Of a DNA stretch of 64,000 bases, positions 47,816 through 56,947 are shown in pieces. Below the pieces are notes generated by a model that ran no database searches, was not told the DNA's origin, and saw only the letters and a program-made list of their open reading frames with translations. How positions within the stretch are numbered: position 1 is the first letter of the stretch; every line of letters begins with the position of its first letter. The position numbers were made by a program, and so were the translations under genes. Source of the stretch: Colwellia sp. PAMC 21821 (GTDB lineage Bacteria > Pseudomonadota > Gammaproteobacteria > Enterobacterales > Alteromonadaceae); NCBI RefSeq assembly GCF_002077175.1, contig NZ_CP014943.1, positions 2,790,001-2,854,000 on the forward strand, in the 5' to 3' direction.

Positions 47816-48703
47816 TTAAATAGTGAATGTCTCCTTTACCCATTTAGCGAATAAAGTTAGCTCTGCATGGTTGTCCATATTTTCATGTTGAATAAGATAA
47901 TATTTATCGTTGGTATTTAATTCCTCGTCAAATAACTTGACCAAAAGTTGCTCACTGAACCAGGCTTTACTCATGGGTAATGGCACCAGTGCTATTCCCA
48001 TACCTTGTTGTGCAGCTCTTGCGACACCAAACATGCTGTCAAATTGGATAATCTGCTTAGGGTCAAAATCATCAACACTATTCTTATCGGCCCACTGATG
48101 CCAAGACCATGGACGAGATCTGTGTAATATTAACGGCGTGGTTTTTAATGCCGAAAAACCTGAATTTTTTAACTTTTTATAAAGTTTTTTGTTACAAGCT
48201 GGCGCATAACGAATAGGAAATAGCTCTTGCACTATTTTTGCGTTCGGTTTGCCATTAGCCAGCACAATAGACAAGTCTGCCGATTGTGACGGCTCGCTAC
48301 CGGATTTTACAGTTTCAAGCTGTAGGTTAATGGTTGGGTTATTTTCAGACCATTGAGATAAACGAGGAATAAATAATTCGCTGGCAAAAAACTCCGGCAA
48401 GCTAATGACAATAGTTTGGTTTTGTTGTTTATGCGTAAATTCGGATATGGTCGATTCTAACTGATTAATGAGTGGTTGAATTGACTGATAAAACTGTTTG
48501 CCTGCACTGGTAAGTTCAATGGTTCTGGTACCTCGATTGAATAAAACGATCCCTAATTGCGTTTCAAGTTGTTTTATTTGATGACTGACTGCTGAAGGAG
48601 TTAAGAATAATTGTGATGCTGCATGTTTAAAGCTTAAACATTTTGACGCTACGCAAAATGAGCGTAGGCCACGTATAGGTGTTTGTATTGACATAGTTAA
48701 CAT
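47816..48703 (-). CDS. LysR-family transcriptional regulator (GcvA-like)
   Basis: This 295-residue regulator has an N-terminal winged HTH (RGLRSFCVASKCLSFKHAASQLFLTPSAVSHQIKQLETQLGIVLFNRGTRTIELTSAGKQFYQSI) of the GcvA/AmpR-like LysR subgroup, and a C-terminal effector-binding domain (about 95-290). Its start is ATG 48703 or 48694; no clear Shine-Dalgarno separates them. No divergent structural gene lies next to it, which is unusual for LysR regulators. The gene on the same strand downstream is the TPR-like protein. Effector and targets are unknown. Confidence 0.88.
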   Translation of the reverse strand: MLTMSIQTPIRGLRSFCVASKCLSFKHAASQLFLTPSAVSHQIKQLETQLGIVLFNRGTRTIELTSAGKQFYQSIQPLINQLESTISEFTHKQQNQTIVISLPEFFASELFIPRLSQWSENNPTINLQLETVKSGSEPSQSADLSIVLANGKPNAKIVQELFPIRYAPACNKKLYKKLKNSGFSALKTTPLILHRSRPWSWHQWADKNSVDDFDPKQIIQFDSMFGVARAAQQGMGIALVPLPMSKAWFSEQLLVKLFDEELNTNDKYYLIQHENMDNHAELTLFAKWVKETFTI

Positions 48704-48798
48704 TTTTTAGTGAAGACAAGACTTAGTTGCAAAACTTAAGCCGTAATTTAACCTGTTGTTTTTATTTGTTTTATTTTAATTATTGGCCTTTTGGGGGA

Positions 48799-48834
48799 TT
48801 TTGGGTGCACCATGGCAGTGTGTTTGCACCAAAA
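48799..48834. promoter_or_regulatory. dyad upstream of the LysR gene
   Basis: TTTTGGGTGCA (48799-48809) and TGCACCAAAA (48825-48834) form an inverted repeat with one extra G in the left arm. The spacing and location, about 100 nt upstream of the lysR start, suit a LysR autoregulatory site. Confidence 0.35.
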
Positions 48835-48864
48835 TAATATGGCGGGTATAAAATAAAGAAAAAA

Positions 48865-48886
48865 AAGGACATCAAAAGATGTCCTT
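48865..48886 (-). terminator. terminator of repeat copy 1
   Basis: On the minus strand AAGGACATC pairs with GATGTCCTT through a 4-nt loop, followed by a run of T (TTTTTTTTCTT). Confidence 0.85.
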
Positions 48887-48957
48887 GAAATAAAACAAAT
48901 TAACTATGTAAAAATGTTATGGAATCGGGGGAGATTCAAAACAAGTTCATCTTAAGG

Positions 48958-49014
48958 TCATTTTCTGTCGGCAGCAAACGAGATAAATTCATTTAATAGC
49001 TGAATTAATTTCAT
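48958..49014 (-). CDS. 18-residue small ORF, copy 1
   Basis: The ORF encodes MKLIQLLNEFISFAADRK. The paralogous unit at 61986-62042 keeps the start, stop, length and the core LLNEFISFA. The peptide is short, hydrophobic with polar ends, and could form an amphipathic helix. In-frame stops lie just upstream of the ATG, and no Shine-Dalgarno is obvious, so translation is unproven. It could be a micropeptide, or the ORF could be incidental to a structured RNA. Confidence 0.35.
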   Translation of the reverse strand: MKLIQLLNEFISFAADRK

Positions 49015-49061
49015 TTATTACATTTACTATATATGGAGAATATTTTAAATAAAAATTCTCT

Positions 49062-49101
49062 CTAGGGGTTTTCCCCTGCATGTACTAGGGACTGATCCTA
49101 A
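49062..49101 (+). promoter_or_regulatory. paired 17-bp operator-like motifs upstream of subtilase 1
   Basis: CTAGGGGTTTTCCCCTG (49062-49078) and CTAGGGACTGATCCTAA (49085-49101) start 23 bp apart. Both have AGG and CC(T/C) arms around a 7-nt centre. The same paired layout occurs at 58350-58389 before the second subtilase. They end 77 nt before the ATG and also lie between subtilase 1 and the divergent small ORF. Confidence 0.6.
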
Positions 49102-49177
49102 TAGTAACTCGCATCCAAATCCCGTCCAATGAATGATGTAAATAAAACATTATTTCAGAGATGGGTGGATACAAAAG

Positions 49178-51643
49178 ATGAAAACATTAATTAAAAATAT
49201 GGCATTAACCATGTCAATCGCAGGTATCAGTCTAAACGCAACAGCCGCAGCTGTTATCGGCTCTCAATTAGAACAACAACTTCAAAATATGACTGCCTCA
49301 GATAGTGCAATGGTAGTGGTTTCTTATGATCAACTCGACGCACTAACTACGTCGCAATTACAAAACTTATTAAATATAGGCTTGGCGCAAGGCGTTCAAT
49401 TTAAATCATTACCCATTATTGGTGTAATGGCGAGTCCTGTTCAGATTAATCAATTAGCCGCAATGCCAGGTGTGCGTTCAGTTTTTGCAAACCGTACACT
49501 TGAGTACTTTAACGCAGAAGCACGTGAGATAACTGGTGTGGAAAAGCTGCAATCAGACAGCTTTGTAGCTAAAAATGGTATTAAATTTACCGGGAAAGGC
49601 GTTACCGTTATTGTTAACGATTCAGGCATCGACGCGACATTAGATGATTTAGAATACGGCGCTAAAGTGGTTGAAAATGTACAAGGTGTTACCCACGCAC
49701 AAGCTATTTCATTAACGGGTGTTGATGGTATGTGGATTGAAGGCCAACGAAATACCGATTTAAATGTCGGTCACGGGACGCATGTTGCCGGAACTGTTGG
49801 TGGTTGGGGCTCTCACTCAGACGGCAAATACAAAGGCGCTGCTACAGGTGCTGATATCATAGGTTACGGCTCTGGAGCTGGTCTTTCTATTTTAGACGCC
49901 TTGGGTGGTTATGACTATGCGATTACCCATATCTGGGATTTTAATTCTCCTATTCGTGTGATGAGTAACTCTTGGGGTTCAAGTGGTAAGTATGAGCCCG
50001 CAGGTCCTATTTCATTGGCGTCTTTTAAAGCCCATAAATTAGGTATGATTTCAGTATTTGCTGCTGGTAACAGTGGTGCAGGCGAAGACACACATAACCC
50101 TTATGCACAAATTCCATGGGGCATGTCAGTAGGTGCAGGTACTAAAGCTGGTGATTTAATCGACTTTTCATCTCGTGGGAAACGTGGCGAAACAGGTGAC
50201 TTTACTATGCCAGACGGTTCACCTTGGACCTATAAAAACGAAGTGACAATTATTGCACCTGGTGTAGATATTATTTCGACTCGTGCTAAAACGAACATAG
50301 CCTCAAATGGTGGTGCAGCCGATGTTGGCGTGATAGAAAATGAGTACTTACCTTTTTATACTATGATTTCAGGTACTTCTATGGCAACACCGCATGTTGC
50401 CGGTATCGTAGCGCTTATGCTAGAAGCCAACCCGAATTTAACGCCTTTACAAATCAAGCAGATTATTCAAGAAACCGCCACCAATATGCCAGGTTACCAA
50501 TCTTGGGAAGTAGGTGCAGGTCATGTTAATGCTTATGCTGCAGTAGCGGGAGCATTAGGCTATGACGAACAAAATAGTGCGACGGTAAACAATCTCAATG
50601 AATTTAATGCTAATGCCATCATTATTGATGATACTGCACCAGAAGCCTTTGAAGTGCTATTTTCACCAGTGGGTGAACCTGAAGTACATGTATTTAACGT
50701 TGCTGAAGATGCAGCTTGGATCAGCGCTTCGTCGGAAACACTGGCTAATTTAGTTAAGCTTAAATTAGAAGCGCCTGACGGCACGGTATATTTCGGTAAC
50801 TTAACCACGCCAGTACTAAGCAGCACTATGCGTGTTTCTGCCCCTGCACAAGCTGGTGAATGGAAGCTATCTGCTTTCGGTATAACCTCACTTTCAGGTG
50901 TACAAGCAGACCCAACAGGAACCTCAAATGGCCCAGGTTTACCTGAGTATGTCAGTGGTGAAATTTCAATATTGACTTCTGGTGGTTATGAAGGCTTGGA
51001 CGATATTGCCGGCCATCCAGCTGAAAAAGCGATTGAGTTTGCTGTAAGTGAACGTTTAGTTGATAGCAAAAACGACCGTGTTTATCGTCCAGATGCAAAC
51101 TTAAAGCGTCAAGACTTAGCTAAATTCTTAGTAATGGGTCTGTCGATTAGACAACACCGTGATTTATTAAATGAACAAAAAACAGTGTTCACTGATGTAA
51201 GTAGTGAATATGCACCTTTGGTTGATGCGGTAACTACGCTTGGATCAGCACTAAAAGACCGAGTACAAAACCAATGGCCGGTAATGTTATCTCATGGTAG
51301 CGAGTTTGGTCCGCGCAACAATGTTAGTAAGCAAGAACTCGCTTATTCATTAGTGCAAGGTCTTGGTCTAGAAACGCAAGCATTAAGCTTCTCTGGTGAG
51401 TTAACGGTTGAGTTTAATGGTGAACGTGTTGCCGTAATGGACTCAGATTCTGTCACACCTGTGTTAAAAGGTTATGTGCAAGCAGCCATTGACATGTCAT
51501 TGATGGGCGTACGTTTCGCACTAGAGCAAGGACCTTATGATTTAACACCGAAAGTTGTGGCTTACTTTGAGCCAGCTAATAATATTAAACGTGGTGATTA
51601 TGCCGTGATTATTGGTAGAGCATATGACAACTACTTACGTTAA
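49178..51643 (+). CDS. secreted S8 (subtilisin-like) serine protease with SLH-like C-terminus, paralogue 1
   Basis: This 821-residue protein has a signal peptide (about 1-24, ending NATAAA) and an N-terminal propeptide-like domain (about 30-110). The subtilase domain has catalytic Asp148 (IVNDSGID), His199 (GHGTHVAG), oxyanion Asn298 (AAGNSG) and Ser401 (SGTSMATPHVAG). A beta-rich region (about 470-600) is followed by SLH-like repeats (GHPAEKAIEFAVSERLVDSKNDRVYRPDANLKRQDLAKFL, then TDVSSEYAPLVDAV). Its closest relative in the window is the protease at 58450. It probably acts outside the cell; the SLH-like tail may hold it at the surface. GGTGG is upstream of the ATG. It is monocistronic, closed by a strong terminator. 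Confidence 0.93.
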   Translation: MKTLIKNMALTMSIAGISLNATAAAVIGSQLEQQLQNMTASDSAMVVVSYDQLDALTTSQLQNLLNIGLAQGVQFKSLPIIGVMASPVQINQLAAMPGVRSVFANRTLEYFNAEAREITGVEKLQSDSFVAKNGIKFTGKGVTVIVNDSGIDATLDDLEYGAKVVENVQGVTHAQAISLTGVDGMWIEGQRNTDLNVGHGTHVAGTVGGWGSHSDGKYKGAATGADIIGYGSGAGLSILDALGGYDYAITHIWDFNSPIRVMSNSWGSSGKYEPAGPISLASFKAHKLGMISVFAAGNSGAGEDTHNPYAQIPWGMSVGAGTKAGDLIDFSSRGKRGETGDFTMPDGSPWTYKNEVTIIAPGVDIISTRAKTNIASNGGAADVGVIENEYLPFYTMISGTSMATPHVAGIVALMLEANPNLTPLQIKQIIQETATNMPGYQSWEVGAGHVNAYAAVAGALGYDEQNSATVNNLNEFNANAIIIDDTAPEAFEVLFSPVGEPEVHVFNVAEDAAWISASSETLANLVKLKLEAPDGTVYFGNLTTPVLSSTMRVSAPAQAGEWKLSAFGITSLSGVQADPTGTSNGPGLPEYVSGEISILTSGGYEGLDDIAGHPAEKAIEFAVSERLVDSKNDRVYRPDANLKRQDLAKFLVMGLSIRQHRDLLNEQKTVFTDVSSEYAPLVDAVTTLGSALKDRVQNQWPVMLSHGSEFGPRNNVSKQELAYSLVQGLGLETQALSFSGELTVEFNGERVAVMDSDSVTPVLKGYVQAAIDMSLMGVRFALEQGPYDLTPKVVAYFEPANNIKRGDYAVIIGRAYDNYLR

Positions 51644-51662
51644 TACCTAGCTATCGGAAGAA

Positions 51663-51690
51663 AAAACCAACCTGATAGCAGGTTGGTTTT
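51663..51690 (+). terminator. Terminator of subtilase 1
   Basis: A perfect 12-bp stem, AAAACCAACCTG (51663-51674) with CAGGTTGGTTTT (51679-51690), has a 4-nt loop and a U-rich 3' arm. Confidence 0.9.
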
Positions 51691-51806
51691 CTCGCTACTA
51701 AATGAGTCTAAATACTTGCTAATTTTCTCATTTCAACGTAGTTTCTTGTAGAACGATGTATCAACGAACAGCGTAAATGAGTAGGTTCGTACCCAGAGGA
51801 AAAATC

Positions 51807-52640
51807 ATGTTGCATATAAAAAATATAACGATCAAAGTGATGGCAGCAACTGCCATTTTGTTTAGTACCTTATCTTTCGCTTCTGAGCCTTTATCGGTTA
51901 ATGTACAGGGTAACAAGGTAGAAGTTTTTATTCACTTGCCAGGTAATATCTCGGCTGACCTTACCTTACAGTTTGAAAATGCAGTCGGCCTCACAAAAGA
52001 AAGTTTAGGATTAACTGCTGAATTAATTGATGTTAGCTCTTTAGACATTATTGACCGCTTACCTAATGGGCTCAATATTTCTCCTGCAGCGGCCTTTCCA
52101 ATGATGATTACTATTGAACCTAAGCCAAATACGGGCTTTTCATTTTCAGGTGTTGCGACAGTCGATCTGCATACTCATAACCTAGAATATACCGCAGGTA
52201 CACCTTTACGTTTATTTAAAGCACCATTAAATGGTGAATTTAAAGATATAACTACAACTATGGGGTCTGGTAGTTATAGAGTGCGCGGTACAACTGGAAA
52301 ATTCTCTCAATTCATTATTGTGGCAGATTTACGTGCACATTTAGTGGTGGTTCAACAAAAGCTTAATGATTTACAAATCGCGCTAAATGAATTTTCTCCG
52401 CAAATAAATGCCGCGGTTTATTCTGAGTTATTGCAAGATGTTAACGACATTAGTCAGTTGATATCTGCACAAGATTACACTATGGCAAGCAATAAGCTTA
52501 ATGCGTTTAATCGCCGTATTAACGACAACCGTGGTATTAATATTCCAGATGTATGGCGCTCAAGTCGTGATATTCGTAATATTGCCGGCGAGTTGATGGC
52601 ATTCTCAAAAACCTTGCGATTTAGTTTGCGTTTGATTTAG
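51807..52640 (+). CDS. secreted protein of unknown function, first gene of the kinase operon
   Basis: This 277-residue protein has a signal peptide (MLHIKNITIKVMAATAILFSTLSFAS). ATG 51807 is chosen because AGAGG lies 7-8 nt upstream and a clean signal peptide results; ATG 51777 would add ten polar residues. The mature N-terminal half is beta-rich (PLSVNVQGNKVEVFIHLPGNISADLTLQFENAVGL), followed by YRVRGTTGKFSQFIIVADLR. The C-terminal third is alpha-helical with heptad-like spacing (LVVVQQKLNDLQIALNEFSPQINAAVYSELLQDVNDI). I do not recognise the family. As the first gene before FHA, kinase, histidine kinase and regulator, it could be a periplasmic partner or sensor input. Confidence 0.78.
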   Translation: MLHIKNITIKVMAATAILFSTLSFASEPLSVNVQGNKVEVFIHLPGNISADLTLQFENAVGLTKESLGLTAELIDVSSLDIIDRLPNGLNISPAAAFPMMITIEPKPNTGFSFSGVATVDLHTHNLEYTAGTPLRLFKAPLNGEFKDITTTMGSGSYRVRGTTGKFSQFIIVADLRAHLVVVQQKLNDLQIALNEFSPQINAAVYSELLQDVNDISQLISAQDYTMASNKLNAFNRRINDNRGINIPDVWRSSRDIRNIAGELMAFSKTLRFSLRLI

Positions 52641-52676
52641 TACCGCGCATCCATTTGTACTACCAGGGGTATTGTC

Positions 52677-53579
52677 ATGCCAGCAAGAATTACCGTTTGT
52701 TATCCTAACCAGCCAGCAGTAGAAAGTTTTCTATATGAAGATAGTGGTTACCGCTTAGGGCGCTCAAATGAATGTGAACTTTTATTAGATCACCCTACGG
52801 TTTCTCGTCAACATGCTAACGTTGCGCATACCAATAAAATTTGGCAACTTAAAGATGAACGTAGTCGAAACGGCACCAAAGTCAATGGTATTGCGATTAC
52901 ACAGTCGACATTACAAACTGATGCGTTAATTTCTATTGGTGAGTTAGATTGTTTATTTGAAACCAAATCATCTGAACAACTTGATGCAATTATTACCCAT
53001 AATCAATGGCGTTTATCGAGTAGCCAATCACCCATTGAAATTCCTTTAACAGCGCATTTGCAACAGAACTTATCAGCACAATTGCAAAATATCATTATGT
53101 TAACCGGTACCCAGCGAGGCATAATTTTATTGGGTGACACTTTACAAAGCTTAAGTGTTAGCATTGCTCATGGTATGCAATTAGCCGATTTTAAATTAGC
53201 GAAATTTGAAGGTAGTGTTGGCGCTATAACACGCTGCTTTGAGTCTGGACAAGCAGTTATTGCAATGGATGTTACTCGCCATGAACTTTTAAGTGCACGT
53301 AAGAGTATCGAAACTAAACAAATTTCTTCGTTAGCTTGCATCCCCTTATTTTATGAAGATAAAGTTGTTGGGGTGGTTTATACTGACAGTAAAATATCTG
53401 ATAAAGTATTAACTGAATTAGATATCGAAATTTTAAGTACGATGAGCCAGCAAATTCAAGCATCAGTTCAAGCAATCTTGCTACAGCAGTCGATTGATTC
53501 GTTGCAACGTATTCTTGATGTAAACGCGATACGGATATCAGGTAAAAAAGCTAATAATTTGCTTAATTTGTGCCATTAA
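52677..53579 (+). CDS. FHA domain plus GAF-like domain protein
   Basis: This 300-residue soluble protein has an N-terminal FHA domain (about 24-100). Its phosphothreonine-binding signature is intact: GRSNECELLLDHPTVSRQHANV, then DERSRNGTKVNG. A GAF-like domain follows (about 120-270; GIILLGDTLQSLSVSIAHG, SLACIPLFYEDKVVGVVYTDSK), then a short helical tail. FHA domains bind phosphothreonine, so the adjacent Ser/Thr kinase is a natural source of its ligand. AGGGG lies upstream of the ATG. It sits 36 nt after the secreted-protein gene and 23 nt before the kinase gene. Confidence 0.88.
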   Translation: MPARITVCYPNQPAVESFLYEDSGYRLGRSNECELLLDHPTVSRQHANVAHTNKIWQLKDERSRNGTKVNGIAITQSTLQTDALISIGELDCLFETKSSEQLDAIITHNQWRLSSSQSPIEIPLTAHLQQNLSAQLQNIIMLTGTQRGIILLGDTLQSLSVSIAHGMQLADFKLAKFEGSVGAITRCFESGQAVIAMDVTRHELLSARKSIETKQISSLACIPLFYEDKVVGVVYTDSKISDKVLTELDIEILSTMSQQIQASVQAILLQQSIDSLQRILDVNAIRISGKKANNLLNLCH

Positions 53580-53602
53580 TTATTTATTAATAGCTAGGTT
53601 GT

Positions 53603-56600
53603 ATGAGCACTCCTGAAAAACCAAAAATAACTAAATCTGTTGATGTATCGCAACAGACTACGCAAATTATTCAACCAGATAATTCACTCACAATAGGTGA
53701 GTGCCTAGTTGGACGTTTTATCATAAAAAAACTTCAAGGTAGGGGGCGTTACGGCTGTGTATACAGCGCGTATGATCAGCAACTCGATGCTGTTATTGCG
53801 ATTAAAGTGCTTGATAAATCCTTTAGCCAGAATGCAAAAAATTTAACTGATTTTAAAAATGAACTGTTATTAGTTCGACAACTTAGCCACCCCAATATTA
53901 TTCGTGTTCATGAGTATTACCAGCATCAAGATCTACATTTTTTAACCATGGATTGGATAGAGGGTAGTAGCTTAGAAGATGTTATCGCTAGTCAATCTCT
54001 GTCTGTCATGCAAGTTCAACGTATTATTGAGCAATTACTAAGTGGTTTAGCTTTTGCGCAGCAGGCTGGCGTAACTCATAAAGATATTAAGCCCGAAAAT
54101 ATCATGATAGACACCTCAGGCCGGCTCTTTATCGCTGATTTTGGCCTTTCGGTACTGAATAAAGAAAGTACCTCGGCAAGCGTGTTGGGTACACCGCACT
54201 ATGCGCCGCCTGAATACCTTCAATCAGGTAAAATCAATGACAGCACAGATTTATATGCTGCTGGTATCGTTATTTTCCAACTTTGTTGCCAATGCTTACC
54301 GTACTCGGGGGATTCTATTGATGAAATTATACAGAATAAGTTACTCAATAAGCCTATTTTTACTCCAAAAAACACTGAACTTAATACGCTTAAATCCTGG
54401 CTGTTATCGTTAATTTCAGCTCATAGTGCATCACGCCCAGCAAATATCGCACAGGCAGAACAACAATATGTAGCGTTAACAAGTAACAAAAAGTCGTCCA
54501 GTAAAAAATCGCTATTTTATGGACTTTTTGCACTCTTGCTCGTTGGTGTTTTTATTACTCTTTGGTTTTATAATCTACCTAAGGCAATCAAGTCTTCGGC
54601 TAAAAGTCACTACGCTGTTGCCATCTTACCAACGTCGACCAAAGACAAAGATTTTGATGAAACATTTGCCAATTATTTAAATTATCAATTAAGTGAAATT
54701 ACGAACTTACGAGTAATAGAACAGTCGAGACTTAAGCAATTATTAGCGCAACTCGGCATAAAATTGCCATTAGATGAAAACAAAATTGAGTTAGTTACTG
54801 ACCTTCTGCAAGTAGATATGCTGATTAGCCCACAAACTTTTGTAGCGGGTTCGCAGGCGACAGAGATACAGTTTGAACTGATCTTTGTTGATGGCTTTAA
54901 TATCCATCGTGAAACGATACTTAGGCAAAGTTTTGACGAGAATAACTGGCAAAGTACGTCGGTTAATTTTCTTGATAACTTTAAAAGTCGTTTGGCTTTA
55001 GAATCTAACGCCACACCTGTTTTGTCATATGATCCTAACCCGCTGATTGACTTGTTTGCCATTAAAAGTTTTATTGCACAAGGTGATTTTGACAGCGCAC
55101 AACAAGCCCTCAGCCCAATATTGACTAAAAATCCTGAATCTGCGCAAACTTGGTTGCAACAAGGTGAACTTAATCTGGCCCAAAATTTAATAATTGAAGC
55201 GGAGCAAGCTTACGGTAAGGCTGCAGAGTTTAGCAGAGCTAATTCTTTTACGGCAAAACTAGCCAGTGCTCGGTTAAATGACTTAGCAGGTAAAGTTGAG
55301 CAAGCGCAAACCGACTACTTAACCTTAGTAAATGCCTTTCCTTATAACACTGAAATTAAAGTGATGTTGGCGGAGTTTTATTTTTTAATTGAGCAACATA
55401 AAAAAATGGAATCTCTATTACTCGACGTAGTGAACATTGATGCCAATCACCCTAAGGCATGGTTTATGTTAGGCAGAGCGGCATTTTTACAGGGAGATTT
55501 TGAAAAAGCATTAAATGAATATTTTGTTAAAGCACTTATAACAGCAAAGAAACTAAAAAATAAGTATAAAGAAGGTGAAGTATTAAATGCCTTTGGTGTA
55601 GTAAATGAGCAGTTAGGTGAAACCACATTAGCCTTTGATTATTATCAAGAAGCGTTAAAAATAAGAAAAATGGTCGGCGATTTGGCTGGCGCTGCTACGA
55701 CGATGACCAATCTTGCCCCTATGCACCTTGCGATAGGCGAGTATCAAAAAGCCGAACAATACTTAAATCAAAGTTTAGATATTTATCAGCAGTTAAACGA
55801 TCAAGAAGGACTCTCCAATACTTTCAATGAGCTAGGGAATTTGGCGGACGAGCAAGCTTTTTATCAAGTGGCTTTGGAAAATTATCGCCAAGCTTTAAAT
55901 ATTCGGGTCGATTTAGGTAATTTAATGCTGCAAGCAGAGAGTATGAATAATATAGGCTATAGCTATTTTATGTTGCTCGATCCTGAGCATGCTTTGGTTT
56001 ATTGGCGACAAGCTGAGCAGTTATATCAACAGATTCAATTTCCAATCGGCATTATTCATGTTAGACAAAACTTAGGTCAATTAGAACTGGCAAAAGGTAA
56101 TTGGCGTAATGCCTATCATCTTTTTAATAACAGCTTAGCTGATGCTAATCAGCTTAATAGTACCGAAGAATCTATAGTTGCACAAAGCTACTTAGCCAGA
56201 TTGGCTTTTTTACAAGGTAACTTTCAATCGAGCATTACAGAATTATTGGCAGTTTATGAAGAGGCCGCTGATTTACATGACGTTAGAGCTATGGCGCAAT
56301 TTGGACTTTGGTTAGCTGATTGGTCACTGCAGTTGGGTAATATTAAAAAAGCCGAACAATACTTGGTGAAAATTAGCACAATAATTTCGTCATCTGGTAA
56401 TAAAGAATATAAAGCAACTTACCAGTTTTTAATCAGTCAAATTCAAACTAACGTTATACATTCAATACCAGTAGATGAGGAAGTTGTTGCCGACCACGCT
56501 CATCAAGTTATTTATATCCGTCAGTTAATACAACAAGCACGACAATCCTTGCGCGGTGGGAGTAAAGATATTCGTGTGAGTTTGAAACTGTTAGCTGAGA

Positions 56601-56947
56601 TAGATTTTAGTCTTTATCAATATGAGTATATAGAGTATTTAGAGCTATTAGCTGTGCAACAGTATTATTCACAAGCCTGGACGGACTTAAAAAGTACCTT
56701 ACGAGAAGCGGATCTTTTATTAAGAAAAATGGGCGACTATTGGCGCAGTTTTCAATTTGACCGTTTACGTGCGCAATTAGCGATTTCAGAGCAAAAAAAT
56801 CCTGAAAGGTATCATGAAACTGTCCGTAAAAAGCTTAAAAACTTGATGACAAATTTACCCACAGAAATGTCCACAAGCTTTTTAAAAAAGCAAAATTATT
56901 ATCAATTAACTGACTCGCTACAGGAATTACTGCGTTATGAGCAATAA
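53603..56947 (+). CDS. membrane Ser/Thr protein kinase with long TPR region
   Basis: This is a 1114-residue protein. The eukaryotic-like kinase domain (about 35-290) has the Gly-rich loop GRGRYG (46-51), Lys68 in IAIK, the catalytic loop HKDIKPEN (159-166), DFG (179-181), and PPE (202-204) in place of APE. The catalytic loop has Lys instead of Arg before Asp161, making it a non-RD type. A Ser/Thr-rich activation loop (KESTSASVLGTPHY) could be autophosphorylated. One transmembrane helix lies at about 303-323, then a region like CsgG/TolB nucleoside-type modules (AILPTSTKDKDFDETFANYLNYQLSE). About 600 residues of TPR repeats follow. If the helix is real, the TPR part is periplasmic and senses, while the kinase is cytoplasmic. 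The stop overlaps the next gene by 11 nt. Confidence 0.93.
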   Translation: MSTPEKPKITKSVDVSQQTTQIIQPDNSLTIGECLVGRFIIKKLQGRGRYGCVYSAYDQQLDAVIAIKVLDKSFSQNAKNLTDFKNELLLVRQLSHPNIIRVHEYYQHQDLHFLTMDWIEGSSLEDVIASQSLSVMQVQRIIEQLLSGLAFAQQAGVTHKDIKPENIMIDTSGRLFIADFGLSVLNKESTSASVLGTPHYAPPEYLQSGKINDSTDLYAAGIVIFQLCCQCLPYSGDSIDEIIQNKLLNKPIFTPKNTELNTLKSWLLSLISAHSASRPANIAQAEQQYVALTSNKKSSSKKSLFYGLFALLLVGVFITLWFYNLPKAIKSSAKSHYAVAILPTSTKDKDFDETFANYLNYQLSEITNLRVIEQSRLKQLLAQLGIKLPLDENKIELVTDLLQVDMLISPQTFVAGSQATEIQFELIFVDGFNIHRETILRQSFDENNWQSTSVNFLDNFKSRLALESNATPVLSYDPNPLIDLFAIKSFIAQGDFDSAQQALSPILTKNPESAQTWLQQGELNLAQNLIIEAEQAYGKAAEFSRANSFTAKLASARLNDLAGKVEQAQTDYLTLVNAFPYNTEIKVMLAEFYFLIEQHKKMESLLLDVVNIDANHPKAWFMLGRAAFLQGDFEKALNEYFVKALITAKKLKNKYKEGEVLNAFGVVNEQLGETTLAFDYYQEALKIRKMVGDLAGAATTMTNLAPMHLAIGEYQKAEQYLNQSLDIYQQLNDQEGLSNTFNELGNLADEQAFYQVALENYRQALNIRVDLGNLMLQAESMNNIGYSYFMLLDPEHALVYWRQAEQLYQQIQFPIGIIHVRQNLGQLELAKGNWRNAYHLFNNSLADANQLNSTEESIVAQSYLARLAFLQGNFQSSITELLAVYEEAADLHDVRAMAQFGLWLADWSLQLGNIKKAEQYLVKISTIISSSGNKEYKATYQFLISQIQTNVIHSIPVDEEVVADHAHQVIYIRQLIQQARQSLRGGSKDIRVSLKLLAEIDFSLYQYEYIEYLELLAVQQYYSQAWTDLKSTLREADLLLRKMGDYWRSFQFDRLRAQLAISEQKNPERYHETVRKKLKNLMTNLPTEMSTSFLKKQNYYQLTDSLQELLRYEQ

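Larger units (their letters stand above)
48851..49014 (-). repeat. copy 1 of a ~165-bp duplicated small-RNA/small-ORF unit
   Basis: The unit aligns along its whole length with 61877-62042, at high identity by eye. On the minus strand it holds an 18-codon ORF, a hairpin GAATC-TCCCCC-GATTC (plus-strand 48922-48937) with a C-rich loop, and an intrinsic terminator. Similarity stops at the ATG on one side and at the A/T tract after the terminator on the other. The same 474-bp gap (48704-49177) also holds the subtilase operators. Confidence 0.8.
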
